Below, one piece after another: positions 5,084 through 7,795 of a stretch of 7,795 bases of DNA. The first letter of the stretch is position 1; every line of letters starts with the position of its first letter. The stretch spans positions 1 to 7,795 of the forward strand of contig JAOAPJ010000079.1 in the NCBI GenBank assembly GCA_025462805.1, in the 5' to 3' direction. The DNA is from Acidobacteriaceae bacterium. GTDB taxonomy: Bacteria > Acidobacteriota > Terriglobia > Terriglobales > Acidobacteriaceae. The notes under the pieces are model-generated. The model did not search any database, was not told the DNA's origin, and was given only the letters and a program-made list of their open reading frames with translations. The translations under genes and the position numbers were made by a program.

Positions 5084-7675
5084 ATGACGCAGCCCCTGGC
5101 GACACTGACCGCCGCGATGGATCAGTATCGCGCAGAGTTCGCAACGCTGGGCCCGTTGTTCTCCCGGACCCGGGACGGCGCGGCGTGCCTGCGGCGGCGC
5201 ACCGCGATGGTCGATGCTCTGGTGACCTCGCTGTGGTCGTCACTGGGCGGAACGGCGCGCCCGATCGCATTGGTGGCGACCGGCGGCTATGGGCGGCGCG
5301 AACTCTTTCCCTACTCCGACATTGACCTGCTGTTCCTCTGCGCAGACACGCGGGTAGAGGCGAGCTCACGCGAGCTGATCCGCAGCATGAGCCAGGCGTT
5401 GTGGGATACCGGGCTGCGCGCCAGCGCGGTAACGCGCAGCGTGCGGGAGTGCGATCGATTCACGGCGGAGAACTATGAATTCACGCTGTCGCTGCTGGAT
5501 CGGCGGCTGGTGACGGGAGACACGGTATCGTACGCGCTGCTGAAGGAGAAGGTTCTGCCGGGCGTGATGGTCCGCGAGGCGGAGACGGTGCAGCGGCTGC
5601 TGCAGAAGGGTCTGCACGATCGCTACGCGCGCTTCGGCGGGACCATCTTTCATCTTGAGCCGAACGTGAAGGAGTCGCCTGGCGGGCTGCGCGACCATCA
5701 CGCGGCCGAATGGTGCCGTGCGTTGTCACATATCGGCCGGACCAAGGCATGGCCCGGCAGCAGCGAACGTGTGCCCGACCCAGAAGTGTTTGCGGCAGTC
5801 GAGTTCATGATGGCGACGCGCTGCTTTCTGCATCTGCGCCGCCAGCGCGATGACAATGTCCTGAGCTGGCATGCGCAGGACGAGGCCAGCGCGCAGAGCA
5901 TCGGCCTGGAGACGGGTGGTACAGCCGATCCTGCGTACTGGATGCGCACCTACTACCGTCACGCACGGACCATCTCGCGGAGCGTGGCGCCGCTGCTGGA
6001 GCAGCCGATTGCGGCGCGCTCCTTCTTTCCGCGGCGGCGACGTCGTCTTGCGATCGAGGGAACGCCGTTTTTTCTAGTGGATGGGCGAGTGGATCTTGAG
6101 GACGAAGAGACGAGCATCGACCCGGAGTCGATGCTGCGCATCTTCGGGGTAATGGCCGAACAGGGCTTGCGGTTGAGCCCGCGTGCGGAGTCTGCCATGA
6201 GCGACGCGCTGCCCATGCTGAACCTGCAACTGCCGGAGGGGCCGTTCCTGCGCGCAGGGCTGCAGCGAATTCTGCTGGGCCGCTATGCTGCGCGGACGCT
6301 GCGCACCATGCATACGCTGGGCGTGCTCGAGATGCTGGTGCCGGAGTTTCACGGGATCGATGCGTTGGTGATCCGCGACTCCTACCATCGCTACACGGTG
6401 GACGAGCACACCTTCCTGACGATCGAGAACGTGCACTCATTGCGCGACGCTGCACAGGACTGGGAGCGCCGGTTTGCCGGGCTCTTGCTCGAAATTGACC
6501 GGCTGGAACTCCTGCTGTTGGCGCTGCTGCTGCACGATACAGGGAAGGCGAGCCGTGCCGGCGACCACACGACCCAGAGCGTGGAGCTGGCACAGGCGGT
6601 GGTCGATCGCCTGGAGCTCGACAGCGAAGAGCGCGAGATCGTCCTCGCATTGGTGCGCGATCATCTGATCATGTCCGCGGCTCTGCGACGGGATATCTTC
6701 GATCCCGATACATTGCGTGCGCTGGCGGAGAAGCTGGCCACGCCGATGCGGCTGCGCATGCTGTGCCTGATGACCTATGCCGATGTACGGGCGGTGAACC
6801 CGGAGGCGCTGACGCCCTGGAAGGCGGAGAATCTGTGGCAGTTGTTCATTGCCACGTCTAACTGGATGGATCGCAACGTCGATGAGGAGCGGTATCACGC
6901 ATCGGGCGATCCTGCGGTGCTGCGACGGATTACGGCGATGGTGCCGGACCGCGCAGAGGAGATGCGGCGTTTCCTGGAAGGGCTGCCGCAGAGATATGTG
7001 CAGACACGCCTGCCGGAGCAGATACGCGCGCACCTGGAGATGTCGACGCGCCTGGAGCAGCAGCCGGCACAGCTCTCACTACGCAAGACGCGTCACCTGT
7101 TCGAGCTGGTGCTGATCGCGAAGGACCGGCCCATGCTGTTCGCCGACATGGCGGGCACGCTGTCGGCACTCGGGATGAACATCGTGAAGGCAGAGGCGTT
7201 CGCGAATGAGGCGGGCGTGGTGGTGGACAGTTTTCTGTTCGCGGATTCATTTGGCACGCTCGAGCTGAATCCGTCGGAGTTTGGCCGCTTCACGCAAAAA
7301 GTAATGGACGCGGTGACGAAACGGACGTCTGTCGACAAGCTGATGCGGGCGCGGCGGCATCTGGCGCGGGTACCGGTGAAGATGAACGTGGAGACCCGCA
7401 TCTCGTTTGACGATACGGCATCGAGTGCGAGCACGGTGATGCAGGTGGTGGCACAGGATGGCCCTGGGTTGTTGCGGGCCATCGCATCGGTGATCGCGAC
7501 CCGCGGGTGCGACATTCGCGTCGCGCTGATCGATACAGAAGGTGAGCTTGCGGTGGACGTGTTCTACCTGACGGAGGCGAACCAGCCACTGAGTGACGGG
7601 ATGAAGTCGCGGCTGACGGACGAGCTGACGGCAGCCATTCAGGAGCTGCGCCCGGCGGCGGCGCTCGCGCGGTGA
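5084..7675 (+). CDS. glnD: Bifunctional P-II uridylyltransferase/uridylyl-removing enzyme
   Basis: GlnD is the cytosolic nitrogen sensor: with low glutamine it adds UMP to Tyr51 of P-II, and with high glutamine it removes it. From the ATG at 5084 the protein has 863 residues, close to the usual length of about 890. Domains in order: a nucleotidyltransferase domain with GGYGRRELFPYSDIDLL (Gly67-Gly68, catalytic Asp79 and Asp81); the GlnD linker with NVKESPGGLRD (about 194-204); an HD hydrolase domain with His442, LLHDTGK (His484-Asp485), GDH (494-495), DHLIMS (His527) and YADVRA (Asp567); and two C-terminal ACT domains (about 673-750 and 784-863) for glutamine sensing, each with a D(R/G)P(M/G)L(F/L) start. 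Both catalytic sites look intact, so it should be fully bifunctional. It follows glnK by 33 bp and is probably co-transcribed with amtB and glnK, so sensor, messenger and target channel share an operon. Confidence 0.97.
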   Translation: MTQPLATLTAAMDQYRAEFATLGPLFSRTRDGAACLRRRTAMVDALVTSLWSSLGGTARPIALVATGGYGRRELFPYSDIDLLFLCADTRVEASSRELIRSMSQALWDTGLRASAVTRSVRECDRFTAENYEFTLSLLDRRLVTGDTVSYALLKEKVLPGVMVREAETVQRLLQKGLHDRYARFGGTIFHLEPNVKESPGGLRDHHAAEWCRALSHIGRTKAWPGSSERVPDPEVFAAVEFMMATRCFLHLRRQRDDNVLSWHAQDEASAQSIGLETGGTADPAYWMRTYYRHARTISRSVAPLLEQPIAARSFFPRRRRRLAIEGTPFFLVDGRVDLEDEETSIDPESMLRIFGVMAEQGLRLSPRAESAMSDALPMLNLQLPEGPFLRAGLQRILLGRYAARTLRTMHTLGVLEMLVPEFHGIDALVIRDSYHRYTVDEHTFLTIENVHSLRDAAQDWERRFAGLLLEIDRLELLLLALLLHDTGKASRAGDHTTQSVELAQAVVDRLELDSEEREIVLALVRDHLIMSAALRRDIFDPDTLRALAEKLATPMRLRMLCLMTYADVRAVNPEALTPWKAENLWQLFIATSNWMDRNVDEERYHASGDPAVLRRITAMVPDRAEEMRRFLEGLPQRYVQTRLPEQIRAHLEMSTRLEQQPAQLSLRKTRHLFELVLIAKDRPMLFADMAGTLSALGMNIVKAEAFANEAGVVVDSFLFADSFGTLELNPSEFGRFTQKVMDAVTKRTSVDKLMRARRHLARVPVKMNVETRISFDDTASSASTVMQVVAQDGPGLLRAIASVIATRGCDIRVALIDTEGELAVDVFYLTEANQPLSDGMKSRLTDELTAAIQELRPAAALAR

Positions 7676-7682
7676 ATTGCGT

Positions 7683-7795
7683 TTACGCCTGCGGCCGGGG
7701 TGTCAGCTTGACCAGGACTTGCTGTGTGTGGCTCCAATCCGCGAGCAGGGCCGCAGCCTTCTGACTGTGTGCGCAGTCGGACTGCAGGGTGAGCA
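7683..7795 (-). CDS. Probable C-terminus of an unidentified convergent gene, cut by window
   Basis: On the minus strand a frame is open from the window end to a TAA at 7683-7685. It covers about 36 codons with the G/C-rich third positions of its neighbours. The translation includes QKAAALLADWSHTQQVLVKL and ends LTPRPQA. I do not recognise the family. The stop lies only seven bases beyond the glnD stop on the other strand, a typical tail-to-tail arrangement here. The fragment is too short for chance to be excluded, and its 5' part is outside the window. Confidence 0.45.
   Translation of the reverse strand, partial: LTLQSDCAHSQKAAALLADWSHTQQVLVKLTPRPQA

Noticed and set aside
5805..6650. Long antisense open frame (281 codons) inside glnD
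   Set aside because: Translation is rich in Arg, Ala, Ser and Pro with no family features. It is the expected shadow of a GC-rich gene with strong third-position bias, and glnD on the other strand is certain.

Overview
The window is GC-rich bacterial chromosome with tightly packed genes and strong G/C preference at third codon positions. The gene set suggests an acidobacterium of the Acidobacteriaceae/Terriglobales type: a membrane GGDEF protein, a transsulfuration-type PLP enzyme, a small exported cupin, and an amtB-glnK-glnD cluster. This placement is an inference from protein style and gene order; no rRNA or other marker is present.

Left part (1-2303): the C-terminal part of a membrane-anchored diguanylate cyclase, cut by the window edge, runs rightwards. 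It meets, tail to tail, a leftward gene for a PLP enzyme of the cystathionine gamma-synthase/lyase family. The two coding regions overlap by 22 bp at their 3' ends.

Middle (2304-3291): a 271-bp divergent intergenic region separates the PLP enzyme from a small exported cupin protein. Read on the minus strand, it holds a plausible promoter and then a long stem-loop with a perfect 11-bp basal helix. Its 3' arm could instead pair with a downstream segment, and another part could pair with the ribosome binding site. This is the least explained and most interesting piece of the window: a candidate structured leader that I cannot assign to a known riboswitch class. The cupin is followed by a 339-bp stretch with small hairpins but no convincing gene.

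Right part (3292-7675): a compact, co-directional nitrogen-control operon. It contains the ammonium channel AmtB, the P-II protein GlnK that plugs it, and GlnD, the nitrogen sensor that uridylylates and deuridylylates P-II. Gaps are 25 and 33 bp, and glnK and glnD have good Shine-Dalgarno sites. All the key residues I looked for are present (AmtB twin histidines, GlnK Tyr51, GlnD nucleotidyltransferase and HD motifs, two ACT domains), so the module looks functional. The window closes with a short convergent reading frame on the minus strand, probably the C-terminus of another gene.

I found no RNA genes, insertion sequences, CRISPR arrays, phage genes or signs of recent transfer. Apart from the divergent leader, this is an ordinary housekeeping region.
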